Positions 18,582 through 27,139 of a stretch of 59,462 nt of DNA are shown here, one piece after another (positions within the stretch are counted from its first letter, which is position 1; each line of letters opens with the position of its first letter). The notes under the pieces are model-generated. The model saw nothing but the letters and a program-made list of their open reading frames with translations. It searched no databases and was not told where the DNA came from. The position numbers and the translations under genes were made by a program. Source of the stretch: Alphaproteobacteria bacterium (GTDB lineage Bacteria; Pseudomonadota; Alphaproteobacteria; Rs-D84); NCBI GenBank assembly GCA_017615655.1, contig JAFZZS010000007.1:1-59462 (forward strand). The letters run 5' to 3'.

Positions 18582-19619
18582 ATGCGGCGCAGGTACTGTT
18601 TATTGGCGCTTTTAATCATGACATTTTTTTATGGGCATTTACATGCCGAAGAATGTATATTTAATTCAGAACGTTGGGATGCTGTTTTGGCAGATGTGCG
18701 CGCGCGCGCTACTGCGCAGGGAATATCGGATGAAACAATAAATGCAACTTTGCGTAATCCAGCATTTATACCTTCAATTGTTAAAAGCGACAGAAATCAG
18801 TCTGAATTCAAATTGACACTGAACGAGTATCTTAATAAAACCGTTAATTCTGTACGGGTAGTGCGTGGCCGGCAAATGCGTGAAAAATATCCAACAATGT
18901 TGTCACGTGTTGATAATACGTATGGACTGCCACCGCATGTTATTTTGGCATTTTGGGGCATGGAATCAAACTATGGCGAGGTGAAATCACGTCATCGCCT
19001 GGTAGATGCATTTATCACATTAATGTATGACGGACGTCGTGAAAAATTTTTTGGTGAACAATTGCTTGCCTTGATGAAAATAGCTGATGCAAATCAATTG
19101 GATATAAATAATATTCGAGGCAGCTGGGCAGGTGCTATGGGACATTTTCAGTTCATTCCAACGACACTTGTAACATACGGTGTTGACGGTAATAACGACG
19201 GTCAGATTGATATTATAAATAGTGTTGGTGATGCGATGGCCAGCGCCGGTAATTACTTAAATAAACTTGGGTGGAACAAATCAGAACGTATTGTTCGTCG
19301 TGTTATATTACCCGCGGATTTTGATACATCACTGCTAGATGGAAAAACAAAAAAGACTTTGACTGAATGGGCGGGTATGGGTGTTTTGAATCCTGATAAT
19401 ACTGCAATACCAACAGGTAATATGGTTGCAGGTTTGGTTGCAGATGTTGCAAATATTGGGACCGCATCGCCGGATGATTTTAATCCAGATACCGATGTTG
19501 CGCCACGTCCAGTAATAACCGCATATCTTACTTATCCAAATTTTTATCGCATAAAGCGTTGGAATAATTCAAATTGGTACGCAATTGCGATTGCTGAACT
19601 TGCTGATAAGTTAAAATAA
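18582..19619 (+). CDS. mltB: Lytic murein transglycosylase B (GH103)
   Basis: Cleaves the glycan strand of peptidoglycan to 1,6-anhydro products. 345 aa with a signal peptide (MRRRYCLLALLIMTFFYGHLHA). The catalytic Glu is in FWGMESNYG, and the conserved SWAGAMGHFQFIPTT and GDAMASAGNYL motifs identify the MltB/SLT_2 family. No lipobox Cys is seen, so it is probably soluble in the periplasm rather than a lipoprotein like E. coli MltB. GGGGGAT lies 5 bases before the ATG. Probably in one transcript with the barrel gene upstream. Confidence 0.94.
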   Translation: MRRRYCLLALLIMTFFYGHLHAEECIFNSERWDAVLADVRARATAQGISDETINATLRNPAFIPSIVKSDRNQSEFKLTLNEYLNKTVNSVRVVRGRQMREKYPTMLSRVDNTYGLPPHVILAFWGMESNYGEVKSRHRLVDAFITLMYDGRREKFFGEQLLALMKIADANQLDINNIRGSWAGAMGHFQFIPTTLVTYGVDGNNDGQIDIINSVGDAMASAGNYLNKLGWNKSERIVRRVILPADFDTSLLDGKTKKTLTEWAGMGVLNPDNTAIPTGNMVAGLVADVANIGTASPDDFNPDTDVAPRPVITAYLTYPNFYRIKRWNNSNWYAIAIAELADKLK

Positions 19620-19715
19620 AAAGCACTATTTGAACCTAAAAATAAAAATATTGCACACCAGGGCGATGTTTGGTATCCTATTTCTGTAATACAAAAGTAT
19701 ACCAAGGATACAGAT

Positions 19716-20669
19716 ATGGCTATTAAGGTTCGTGATTTTGAAGTTAGACTTGTGCGGAATAAAGAAGAACGCCGTCTGGTGCGTCGTTTGCGTTATGATG
19801 TTTTTGTAACAGAAGAGGGCGCGTCCGCGACCCCAGAACAGCACGAATTACGTGAAGAGTATGATTCATTTGATAAATATGCCGATTATATGGCGGTATT
19901 TCATAATGGAAAAATTGTGGGGGCATATCGCATCATAGATAAAAAAAATGCTGACAAAATGGGTGGCTTTTACACCGAAACAGAATTTAATATTTCCAAG
20001 ATAAAAAAAGCTTCTGATAATATTGCCGAAATGTCACGTGCCTGTGTCGCCCAGGAATACCGCGAGAATGCGTTGGTTATGCGCATGTTATGGGCAGGAC
20101 TTAGTGAATATATTTTGCGGCGTCGAATTGTTATCTTGTTTGGCGTTGCGTCATGGACAGGACAAAAGCCGGTTGAATCAGCCCAGGCGATATCATACCT
20201 TTACTATAATTATCTGTCCCCCATACGTTTGCGTGCGCGTGTAACACCCGAAAAATTCGCCGAAGGCGTAGATGCTCGTATGTCAAAAATGAACATATTG
20301 CCGCGCGCTTTTGTTGATGAAGATATGGCAAAAAAACAAATGACCCCTCTTATCAAGGGCTATTTACGTATGGGTGCAACATTCGGTCAGGGTGTATTTA
20401 TTGACAAGCCGTTCAATACATATGATGTTTTTGTTATGTTACAGACAAAAAAAATGGATGCCGCGTATCAAAAGCATTTTTATGGGCGGGAAAATGCGTT
20501 GGAACATTTAGATGTAAAACCACGACCAATGCAAACACTTGGTAAAATTATGTTAATGCCGATTACTGGTTCATTAAACATGTTGGGGGCGTTCTTTGAA
20601 TTCTTGTTGCGCGAAGATGCCGCTGATGCCGAATTAATCGAAGAAACACCAGAATCAGACGAGGAATAA
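19716..20669 (+). CDS. olsB: Ornithine-acyl-ACP N-acyltransferase (OlsB-like)
   Basis: 317 aa GNAT-fold acyltransferase. RLVRRLRYDVFVTEEG, EMSRACV and the FGVASWTG segment match OlsB/hemolysin-type N-acyltransferases, which attach a 3-hydroxyacyl chain to ornithine as the first step to ornithine lipids. The immediate neighbour is a PlsC-type acyltransferase (OlsA), the second step, which supports the call. The C-terminal ~70 residues (hydrophobic patch, then acidic tail) extend beyond short OlsB versions. The leader holds two mutually exclusive pairings, one covering the AAGGA ribosome-binding site (see findings). Confidence 0.85.
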   Translation: MAIKVRDFEVRLVRNKEERRLVRRLRYDVFVTEEGASATPEQHELREEYDSFDKYADYMAVFHNGKIVGAYRIIDKKNADKMGGFYTETEFNISKIKKASDNIAEMSRACVAQEYRENALVMRMLWAGLSEYILRRRIVILFGVASWTGQKPVESAQAISYLYYNYLSPIRLRARVTPEKFAEGVDARMSKMNILPRAFVDEDMAKKQMTPLIKGYLRMGATFGQGVFIDKPFNTYDVFVMLQTKKMDAAYQKHFYGRENALEHLDVKPRPMQTLGKIMLMPITGSLNMLGAFFEFLLREDAADAELIEETPESDEE

Positions 20670-20679
20670 TAGTTGCATA

Positions 20680-21498
20680 ATGTTAAAGGTCAGAAAACAA
20701 AATATCTTTAATACAATAACTGGTTCATTACGTTTTGCGGCGTTTTGGATAATGGTCGTCGTGCAATTACCAATAATTGCACTGTTGCCACGTCGTAAAA
20801 CGATAACTGTAAAATATATGGCGGTATTTATGAAAATTCTTTTGATATTGGCCAGTATAAAGATAGTAAAGCATGGTCAAATATCTAAGAAACGTCCTTT
20901 GTTGGTTGCGGGTAATCATATATCAGTGTTTGAAATTGCAACATTTCCGGTAATGTTCGGGGGCAGTTTTATTTCCAAAAATGATGTTCGCCACTGGCCA
21001 TTGGTTGGGTATATCGCAAATAAATTTGGTGTGGTATTTATTGACAGACGGCCTTCACATGCGGCCGAAGCTTTGAAATTAGTGCAAGATGAAATAGCAA
21101 AAATAAAATATCCTCTTTACATTTTCCCCGAAGGGACCACAACAAACGGTGCGTATGTCAAAGAATTCAAAAGCAGTTTATTCAATGTTGCCGAAGGTAC
21201 TGATGTTACCGTTCAACCAGTTGTAACCCAATATTGCTTTCACGATGGTACACCAATCGGTGATGAAGATTTGGCCGAACATTATGCGTACTTTGATAAC
21301 GCAAAGCAGGATATGGGACCCAAATGTTCCCGTGAACGCAGCGCGTTTGGTCAAATTTTTCATGTAATGGTTTTGGGTGGATTTACCGTAAATGTGTATA
21401 TGTTGCCGCCACCGCCTTTGGCGGGTATGGACAGAAAACAAATGGCGCAAGAAATGCACAAACTTATCTCGGATAAATATACGGAAATCAAAGGTTAA
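20680..21498 (+). CDS. olsA: Lyso-ornithine lipid O-acyltransferase (OlsA / PlsC family)
   Basis: 272 aa, N-terminal membrane segment (about 12-38). The acyltransferase block I reads NHISVFE, so the usual HX4D is HX4E here, a variant also found in some PlsC-like enzymes. Block III is FPEGTTTNG followed by FKSSLF, the form typical of OlsA. It would add the second acyl chain to lyso-ornithine lipid made by OlsB; 1-acylglycerol-3-phosphate acylation is an alternative. It lies 10 bp after olsB, and its last codons contain the ribosome-binding site of the following proS. Confidence 0.85.
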   Translation: MLKVRKQNIFNTITGSLRFAAFWIMVVVQLPIIALLPRRKTITVKYMAVFMKILLILASIKIVKHGQISKKRPLLVAGNHISVFEIATFPVMFGGSFISKNDVRHWPLVGYIANKFGVVFIDRRPSHAAEALKLVQDEIAKIKYPLYIFPEGTTTNGAYVKEFKSSLFNVAEGTDVTVQPVVTQYCFHDGTPIGDEDLAEHYAYFDNAKQDMGPKCSRERSAFGQIFHVMVLGGFTVNVYMLPPPPLAGMDRKQMAQEMHKLISDKYTEIKG

Positions 21499-21503
21499 CA
21501 AAT

Positions 21504-22784
21504 ATGAAAATAGAAAATTTATGCGTAAGACGTCTGATAGGTGATGTATCAGGCGCGACAACACGTGGGCACAAAATTGCAATCAAGGGTGGATATGTAT
21601 ACCAAACTTTCCAAGGGGGGTATACGTTAACTCCACTGGGATGGAGTGTCATTCGTAAAATAGAAAATATAATTCGCGATGAAATGAATACTGTCGATGG
21701 GCAAGAATTATTATTGCCTGTCGTTTGTAGCGCGGATTTATGGCGTGAAACGGGTCGTTATGATTCAATGGATAATATTGCAAAATTTACCGGTCGATCA
21801 GGGACGGATTATGTAATATGCCCAACTCATGAAGAAGTTATAACGGATTATGCTCGTTCAGTTTTGACGTCGTATCGTCAATTGCCTTTTATGTTATACC
21901 AAATTCAGACGAAGTTTCGTGATGAATTGCGTGTGCGCGCTGGATTGGTGCGAACACGTGAATTTATTATGAAAGATGGGTATTCTTTCCACGAAACGCA
22001 AGAAGATTTGGATAAATACTATAAACGTTGTTACGATACGTATTATAGGTTTTTCAAACGATGCGGGTTAAAAAACTTTACGGCTGTTTTGGCATCGTCT
22101 GGTGATATGGGCGGTAAATTCACACACGAATTTCAATTGATTCATGAAATGGGTGAAGATACATTGTACATTTGTGATTGCGGTTTCCGCGCTAACAAAG
22201 AAGTGGTTGATGAAGAATCTGCAATTTGCCCAGAATGTGGCAAAGCATTACAAAAAGTTCGTGGAATTGAAATTGGCCAGGTTTTTCAACTGGGCAGACG
22301 TTATACTGAATCTATGCATGTAACTTATACCGATTCCGATGGAAATGAAAAAACACCTGTTATGGGATGTTATGGTATCGGTGTAACACGCGTAATGGCG
22401 GCAATATTAGAAGAAAGTTCTGATGAAAATGGTCCTGTGTGGAATATGGAAACCGCGCCTTTCGCGGTTCATGTTATCGGGCTTAATGGCAAAGATAAAA
22501 ATGTATTAGAATTAGCACAAAAGGTTCACGATGATTTAATCGCAAATGGTATAGAAACTATTTTAGATAATCGTGATATTCGTGCCGGTGAAAAATTTGC
22601 GGATGCCGATTTAATTGCTGCACCAATTCGGTTGATTATATCTGAAAATAATATTGCGAAAAATGTAATAGAAGTGAAATATCGTGTTAATGATTTTGAC
22701 ACATCAAATATGCCAATGGAATTTAGTGTGTCAGATTTTATAACACCTATTCAGAAGGTGATAACAAAGCTTTCGCACAGGTAA
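21504..22784 (+). CDS. proS: Prolyl-tRNA synthetase, bacterial short type without editing insert
   Basis: 426 aa class II aaRS. Motif 2 is FRDELRVRAGLVRTREF, motif 3 GCYGIGVTR, and the anticodon-binding domain follows (FAVHVIGL onward). The 180-residue INS editing domain found between motifs 2 and 3 in most bacteria is absent; only a short Cys segment (CDCGF ... CPECGK) remains. This is the mini-ProRS usual in Alphaproteobacteria, so I take it as the native enzyme. It begins 5 bp after olsA with AAAGGT as ribosome-binding site, so it is in the ols operon. A second, unrelated-type ProRS gene lies 92 bp downstream. Confidence 0.95.
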   Translation: MKIENLCVRRLIGDVSGATTRGHKIAIKGGYVYQTFQGGYTLTPLGWSVIRKIENIIRDEMNTVDGQELLLPVVCSADLWRETGRYDSMDNIAKFTGRSGTDYVICPTHEEVITDYARSVLTSYRQLPFMLYQIQTKFRDELRVRAGLVRTREFIMKDGYSFHETQEDLDKYYKRCYDTYYRFFKRCGLKNFTAVLASSGDMGGKFTHEFQLIHEMGEDTLYICDCGFRANKEVVDEESAICPECGKALQKVRGIEIGQVFQLGRRYTESMHVTYTDSDGNEKTPVMGCYGIGVTRVMAAILEESSDENGPVWNMETAPFAVHVIGLNGKDKNVLELAQKVHDDLIANGIETILDNRDIRAGEKFADADLIAAPIRLIISENNIAKNVIEVKYRVNDFDTSNMPMEFSVSDFITPIQKVITKLSHR

Positions 22785-22787
22785 AGG

Positions 22788-22812
22788 AATGGGGTTTTTA
22801 CCCCATTTCTTA
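22788..22812 (+). terminator. Terminator between the two proS genes
   Basis: AATGGGG-TTTTTA-CCCCATT hairpin followed by TCTT. It separates the two ProRS genes into different transcripts. Confidence 0.65.
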
Positions 22813-22876
22813 GTACTTGTTTTATAATTTTTTTATGTGTAAGATGTGTTTTATGAATTAACAAAGGTAAACAAAA

Positions 22877-24316
22877 ATGAAAACAGCAATAACTCCGACT
22901 AGAGCAGAAAATTTTAGCGAATGGTATCAAAATTTGATAGTTGCCGCCGATTTGGCGGAAAACGCGCCCGTGCGTGGATGTATGACAATAAAGCCATATG
23001 GATGGGCAATATGGGAACTGATGCGCGATGAAATGGACAAAAGAATCAAAGCTGCTGGTGTTCAAAATGCTAATTTTCCATTACTGATTCCAATAGAGTT
23101 TTTTAATAAAGAGGCCGAACATGTTGCCGGCTTTGCCAAAGAAGCTGCGGTTGTTACACATTATCGTTTGAAAATGATTGATGGTAAATTACAGCCTGAT
23201 CCGGAATCTAAACTTACCGAACCATATATTATTCGTCCAACATCTGAAACAATTATTGGCGAGGCAATGTCCCGTTGGGTGCAGTCTTATCGTGATTTGC
23301 CGTTAAAGTTGAACCAATGGGTAAATGTTATGCGTTGGGAAATGCGTCCGCGTATGTTCTTGCGTACATCAGAATTTAACTGGCAAGAAGGTCATAATGT
23401 TTTTGCAACACATGAAGAGGCAAATGAAGATGCACGTAAAATGCACAAAGTATATGGCGACTATATGCGTGATGTTCTAGCTATACCGTGTATTATGGGT
23501 GAAAAAACGCCAGAGGAAAGGTTCGCAGGCGCAGATCATACTTATACCGTAGAACAAATTATGCAAGATGGCAAAGCATTGCAGGCCGGGACTTCGCATG
23601 ATTTAGGGCAACATTTTGCAAAATCCTTTGGTATTCAATATTTGGGGACAGATGGAAAATTAACGGATGCATGGACAACCAGTTGGGGAACATCAACACG
23701 TATGATTGGTGGTTTATTGATGACGCACAGTGATGACGATGGGTTAATTTTGCCACCTGTGGTCGCACCACATCAGGTTGTAATTATCCCGATTACACGT
23801 GGTGACGAAGACATGACCGCGTTAAAGGCGTTTACCGATAACCTTGAATCACAATTAACAGAACGCAATATCCGTGTGTTGACAGATGATTCTGATATGC
23901 GCAGTGCTGATAAAATGTGGAAGTGGATTAAACGTGGCGTGCCATTGCGGGTAGAAGTTGGTGCACGTGAAATCGAAACGGGAACCGTTACTATAACACG
24001 TCGTGATTTGGGCAAAGAATCGCGTGAAACTGTATCTGTTGTAGATTTTGGTGAGTTGGTCGCATCAAAACTTGATGCGATTCAGCATGATATGTATATC
24101 GCTGCAGACCAACGTAATAAAACCATGATTCATGATGTTAAAAATATTGATGAATTAGAATCTGCACTGGAAAATGGTAAAATTGGATTTTTCCGTATCA
24201 AGTATACCGAAACTCAAAACGAAAAGTTTGATGCATTAATTGAAAAATACAAAATATCACGCAGATGCTTAGATGACAGTGATCCAACTTTCGTATTTGT
24301 TGCAAAATCTTATTAA
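22877..24316 (+). CDS. proS: Prolyl-tRNA synthetase, archaeal/eukaryotic type
   Basis: 479 aa. Motif 2 is RWEMRPRMFLRTSEFNWQEGH and motif 3 TTSWGTSTRMIGG, with RPTSET and LKLNQWVNVMRWE between, all typical of the archaeal/eukaryote-like (ProS type 3) enzyme. The C-terminal extension after the anticodon domain ends in Tyr, as in this type. All class II motifs look intact, so it should be active. It has its own ribosome-binding site (AAAGGT) and probable TATAAT upstream, and its own terminator. Two types of ProRS in tandem are unusual; this copy is the likelier transfer. Confidence 0.95.
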   Translation: MKTAITPTRAENFSEWYQNLIVAADLAENAPVRGCMTIKPYGWAIWELMRDEMDKRIKAAGVQNANFPLLIPIEFFNKEAEHVAGFAKEAAVVTHYRLKMIDGKLQPDPESKLTEPYIIRPTSETIIGEAMSRWVQSYRDLPLKLNQWVNVMRWEMRPRMFLRTSEFNWQEGHNVFATHEEANEDARKMHKVYGDYMRDVLAIPCIMGEKTPEERFAGADHTYTVEQIMQDGKALQAGTSHDLGQHFAKSFGIQYLGTDGKLTDAWTTSWGTSTRMIGGLLMTHSDDDGLILPPVVAPHQVVIIPITRGDEDMTALKAFTDNLESQLTERNIRVLTDDSDMRSADKMWKWIKRGVPLRVEVGAREIETGTVTITRRDLGKESRETVSVVDFGELVASKLDAIQHDMYIAADQRNKTMIHDVKNIDELESALENGKIGFFRIKYTETQNEKFDALIEKYKISRRCLDDSDPTFVFVAKSY

Positions 24317-24334
24317 TTGTTCGTAAATAAAAGG

Positions 24335-24359
24335 CGGGGCGGTTGCCCCGTTATTTTTT
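24335..24359 (+). terminator. Terminator after the second proS
   Basis: CGGGGC-GGTT-GCCCCG stem followed by TTATTTTTT. An ACTAACCACTACCACTAAC tract follows, part of a recurring repeat. Confidence 0.8.
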
Positions 24360-24394
24360 GCTGATACTAACCACTACCACTAACTGCTAAAATG

Positions 24395-24403
24395 TGCTAT
24401 AAT
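24395..24403 (+). promoter_or_regulatory. ldh extended -10 promoter
   Basis: TGCTATAAT, giving a leader of about 15 bases that contains the AAGGGG ribosome-binding site of ldh. Confidence 0.45.
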
Positions 24404-24424
24404 GCAAACAACAAGGGGAAATAA

Positions 24425-25354
24425 ATGAAAATAGCAATTATAGGGGTTGGTTCGGTTGGTTCGGCGGTTGCGACCGCGGTTAAAAATACCGGGCTTGTTC
24501 ATGAAATAGTTTTGTTTGATCGTGATAGTGCACGTGCGCGTGCGGCTGCTGAAGATTTGGGGCATGCGGCAACGTTTGGATTTGATGTAAAAATTTCTGC
24601 GGTAAATAATTATCGTGGTGTTCGTGGTTCAGATATAGTTATCATTTCCGCAGGCGCAAACCAAAAACCTGGTCAAACGCGGACAGACTTGTTACAAAAC
24701 AATGCCGAGGTTATTCGTGATATTGTACCCAAAGTTATGGCAAATGTTGACCCAAAACGCGTCATATTAATTCTTGTTACAAATCCATTGGATGTTATGG
24801 TGATGTTAGCGCAGTCTATTGCAAAATTGCCGCCCGCCCGTGTAATTGGAACAGGAACAATGCTTGATTCTGCACGTTTAAGAACAATTTTGTCGCGATA
24901 TTTGTCGGTGTCACCCCAGTCGGTACATTCATATGTCTTGGGCGAGCATGGTGACAGCAGCGTCGTAGATTGGTCATCGGTTACGATTGGTGGATTGTCT
25001 TTAGACGATTTTTGCAAACAAACAAAAAATCCATTATCTGTGTCGACACGTAATACAATTGAATATCGTGTTCATAATGCAGCCTATGAAATTATTCGTG
25101 GGCGCGGCGCAACATGGGACGGTATTGGCGCAGCTGTTGCAGATTTATTGCGGTCCATTATAAATGATGAACATCGCATATTAACAGTGTCAATTGTTTC
25201 AGGTACAGGTTCGAATATTTCGGCGATGTCTTTGCCACGTGTTGTAGGTGCGAATGGGGTTCTTGTTACATTAAAACCCAAAATGTCAGTAGCCGAATCA
25301 AACGCGTTGCGGCGCAGTGGTCGAATTATTCAAAAGAATTTTTCACATATCTAA
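24425..25354 (+). CDS. ldh: L-lactate dehydrogenase
   Basis: Reduces pyruvate to L-lactate with NADH, regenerating NAD+ in fermentation. 309 aa. NAD site GVGSVGSA at the N-terminus; the substrate-specificity loop reads GANQKPGQTR, where Gln (not Arg) marks lactate rather than malate dehydrogenase; LDSARLR and the catalytic His in GEHGDSS are present. Single-gene transcript with its own promoter and terminator. Together with NrdDG it argues for an anaerobic, fermenting cell. Confidence 0.93.
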   Translation: MKIAIIGVGSVGSAVATAVKNTGLVHEIVLFDRDSARARAAAEDLGHAATFGFDVKISAVNNYRGVRGSDIVIISAGANQKPGQTRTDLLQNNAEVIRDIVPKVMANVDPKRVILILVTNPLDVMVMLAQSIAKLPPARVIGTGTMLDSARLRTILSRYLSVSPQSVHSYVLGEHGDSSVVDWSSVTIGGLSLDDFCKQTKNPLSVSTRNTIEYRVHNAAYEIIRGRGATWDGIGAAVADLLRSIINDEHRILTVSIVSGTGSNISAMSLPRVVGANGVLVTLKPKMSVAESNALRRSGRIIQKNFSHI

Positions 25355-25360
25355 ATATTG

Positions 25361-25385
25361 GCGGGGAAAACATCCCCGCTTTTTT
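25361..25385 (+). terminator. Terminator after ldh
   Basis: GCGGGG-AAAACAT-CCCCGC then TTTTTT. It overlaps an in-frame ATG (25358) of the next gene and so argues for the later start at 25451. Confidence 0.85.
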
Positions 25386-25450
25386 GGCAAACATTCATAT
25401 TAAAGTTGCTTGTTGCTTGTGGTATTTTGGCATTTGGGAGATATAGAAAA

Positions 25451-25765
25451 ATGCCATCGGATATAGTATACCAAGAATTGCAGAATAATACCGGTTTCTG
25501 TGCTACGTATCGTGGACAACAAATTGGTGAAATACATATAATTCCTGTCGGTTCAGACAGGCTTATTATTGAATCCACGCGAATAGAAAACCAAAATATT
25601 GAAACAGATTTATGTTATCATCTTGTAAAATGTGTTGTTGAGTTTGCACGCAAAAATCGTCGAAAAATATTATGTCTTTGCCCACGCGCACAATCAGTGT
25701 TTAACAGATATCCCGAATTTGACGATGTACGAATGATTCGTGTCGCAATACAAAAAATGCGGTAA
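25451..25765 (+). CDS. Small GNAT-fold acetyltransferase-like protein
   Basis: 104 aa from the ATG at 25451; GGGAG lies 10 bases upstream, and earlier in-frame ATGs fall in the ldh terminator. The pattern of a short beta-sheet (FCATYRGQQIGEIHI), then LCYHLVKCVVEFARKNRR, then LCPRAQSVFNRYPEF resembles the small YjdJ-type N-acetyltransferase family (COG2388), whose helix plus Cys-Pro-x-x-x motif it shares. The classical Q/RxxGxG/A acetyl-CoA loop is not clear, so activity is uncertain. Convergent with sodB, 7 bp apart. Confidence 0.7.
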   Translation: MPSDIVYQELQNNTGFCATYRGQQIGEIHIIPVGSDRLIIESTRIENQNIETDLCYHLVKCVVEFARKNRRKILCLCPRAQSVFNRYPEFDDVRMIRVAIQKMR

Positions 25766-25772
25766 AACTGCA

Positions 25773-26363
25773 TTATTTAATATTCATATTATCAATTACA
25801 AATTTCCAATCTATCATGCTTTCAAGAAATGCGTCTACGAAATCAGCACGACGATTCTGCCAATCAAGGTAATATGCATGCTCCCACAGATCCAGCGTAA
25901 GAATAGGTTTCTTGTTATGTGCTATGGGTGTATCTGCATTTTTTGTTGCAACTATTTCAAAACCAGTTGTTTTATCATGTGTTAACCAAACCCATCCAGA
26001 CCCAAAAACACTGTTTGCCACAGATTTAAATTTCTCTTTGAATTCGGCAATACCACCGAATGCATCGGAAATTATATCTGGGGTCATATTATTACCGCGT
26101 CCAAGACAATTAAAAAAGAATTCATGGTTGAACACCTGGGCGGCATTATTAAATATTTTTTCATCTGCGACACTGGTGGCTGAATTTACAATAATTTCAT
26201 GTAAATCCATATCAGCATATTTTGTGCCATCAATCAATTTATTTAGGTTTGCGATATATGTTGCTAAATGTTTACCATAATGAATACGTATAGTTTCTGC
26301 GGACATATATGGTTCCATATTAGTTTCACGAAACGGCAACGGAAAATCACCAAGATTAAACAT
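25773..26363 (-). CDS. sodB: Superoxide dismutase, Fe/Mn type
   Basis: 196 aa cytoplasmic enzyme, converts superoxide to O2 and H2O2. Metal ligands are visible: His in IHYGKH, His in FNHEFFF, and the Asp/His pair of DLWEHAYY. GSGWVWL and the FFFNCL stretch suggest the iron form, but the metal cannot be settled from sequence. CAAAGGAGC lies before the ATG. Single gene. Confidence 0.95.
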   Translation of the reverse strand: MFNLGDFPLPFRETNMEPYMSAETIRIHYGKHLATYIANLNKLIDGTKYADMDLHEIIVNSATSVADEKIFNNAAQVFNHEFFFNCLGRGNNMTPDIISDAFGGIAEFKEKFKSVANSVFGSGWVWLTHDKTTGFEIVATKNADTPIAHNKKPILTLDLWEHAYYLDWQNRRADFVDAFLESMIDWKFVIDNMNIK

Positions 26364-26503
26364 GTTTTTGCTCCTTTGGTAAATATTTTACAATAATGAT
26401 TCTGTATCACCATAGGAAAAATAGTTTATTTTTTGTTAAAATTTACTTGCACATTATGGTGCGTTATTTCTATAATCAAACCACAAACAAAAAAGGAGAA
26501 AAA

Positions 26504-27127
26504 ATGAAGAAAGTATTTGGGGCGCTTTTGGGTGCAGCATTGGCAGGGAACGCATTTGCAGCAGATGTAACAATTTATCATATGCCAACATGTCCGCATT
26601 GTCACCACGCGCGTGAATTCGTATCACAGAATTTGATATATGAATATCCAGAATTAAAGGTTACGACAGTCGATGTAACCCAAGAAGCAAATAGACAAGA
26701 TTTTTTTGATACATTAAAAAAATGCAAATACGAATCGGGTGGGGTACCTGTTATAGTCATTGGCGAAGAATGTTTCCAAGGATATTCTGATTCTATGGGT
26801 GATAAATTGCGTACCGCCATCGAGGCGGATTTGGATGATGCTGCTAAATCAGTGGCCGCAGAAAATAAGAAGGCAATGGAGGCGGATGCAGACGCATTTC
26901 GTAACGCACACAGTGATAGACAGGCTGCGGTTACAGAACGCGAAATAGTTGCGCCAGCCGAAGAACCGGCTGTCAAGTCCGAGGAAACGCAATCAACAGA
27001 AAACAACGAAGTAAAATCCGAAAAGAATGTGGCAACTAAATCAAATGATAGTTGGGTGTTTTATTTAATTTTGATTGCATTGGTCGCAAGTTTGGGATTT
27101 GTTTTAACACGTAAAAGCAAAAAATAA
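26504..27127 (+). CDS. Exported glutaredoxin-like protein with C-terminal membrane anchor
   Basis: 207 aa. Start chosen at 26504 for the AAAGGAG 6 bases upstream and the clean signal peptide (MKKVFGALLGAALAGNAFA). A short thioredoxin fold follows: CPHC at residues 30-33 and a cis-Pro (GGVPVI). Then comes a Glu/Ala/Lys-rich spacer (about 105-175), one membrane helix (about 182-200) and a basic tail. This predicts a redox domain held in the periplasm on a flexible stalk. Classical glutaredoxins are cytosolic, so a thiol-oxidoreductase role for disulfide-rich secreted proteins is plausible but unproven. cvpA follows 12 bp later. Confidence 0.85.
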   Translation: MKKVFGALLGAALAGNAFAADVTIYHMPTCPHCHHAREFVSQNLIYEYPELKVTTVDVTQEANRQDFFDTLKKCKYESGGVPVIVIGEECFQGYSDSMGDKLRTAIEADLDDAAKSVAAENKKAMEADADAFRNAHSDRQAAVTEREIVAPAEEPAVKSEETQSTENNEVKSEKNVATKSNDSWVFYLILIALVASLGFVLTRKSKK

Positions 27128-27139
27128 CAAGGTGTTGTA

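Noticed and set aside
19684..19705. PHO box (PhoB site) ahead of olsB
   Set aside because: CTGTAAT is near the CTGTCAT half-site, but the second half does not match.
25358..25450. Longer start for the small GNAT gene
   Set aside because: The upstream in-frame ATG lies in the ldh terminator; transcription reading it would be stopped.
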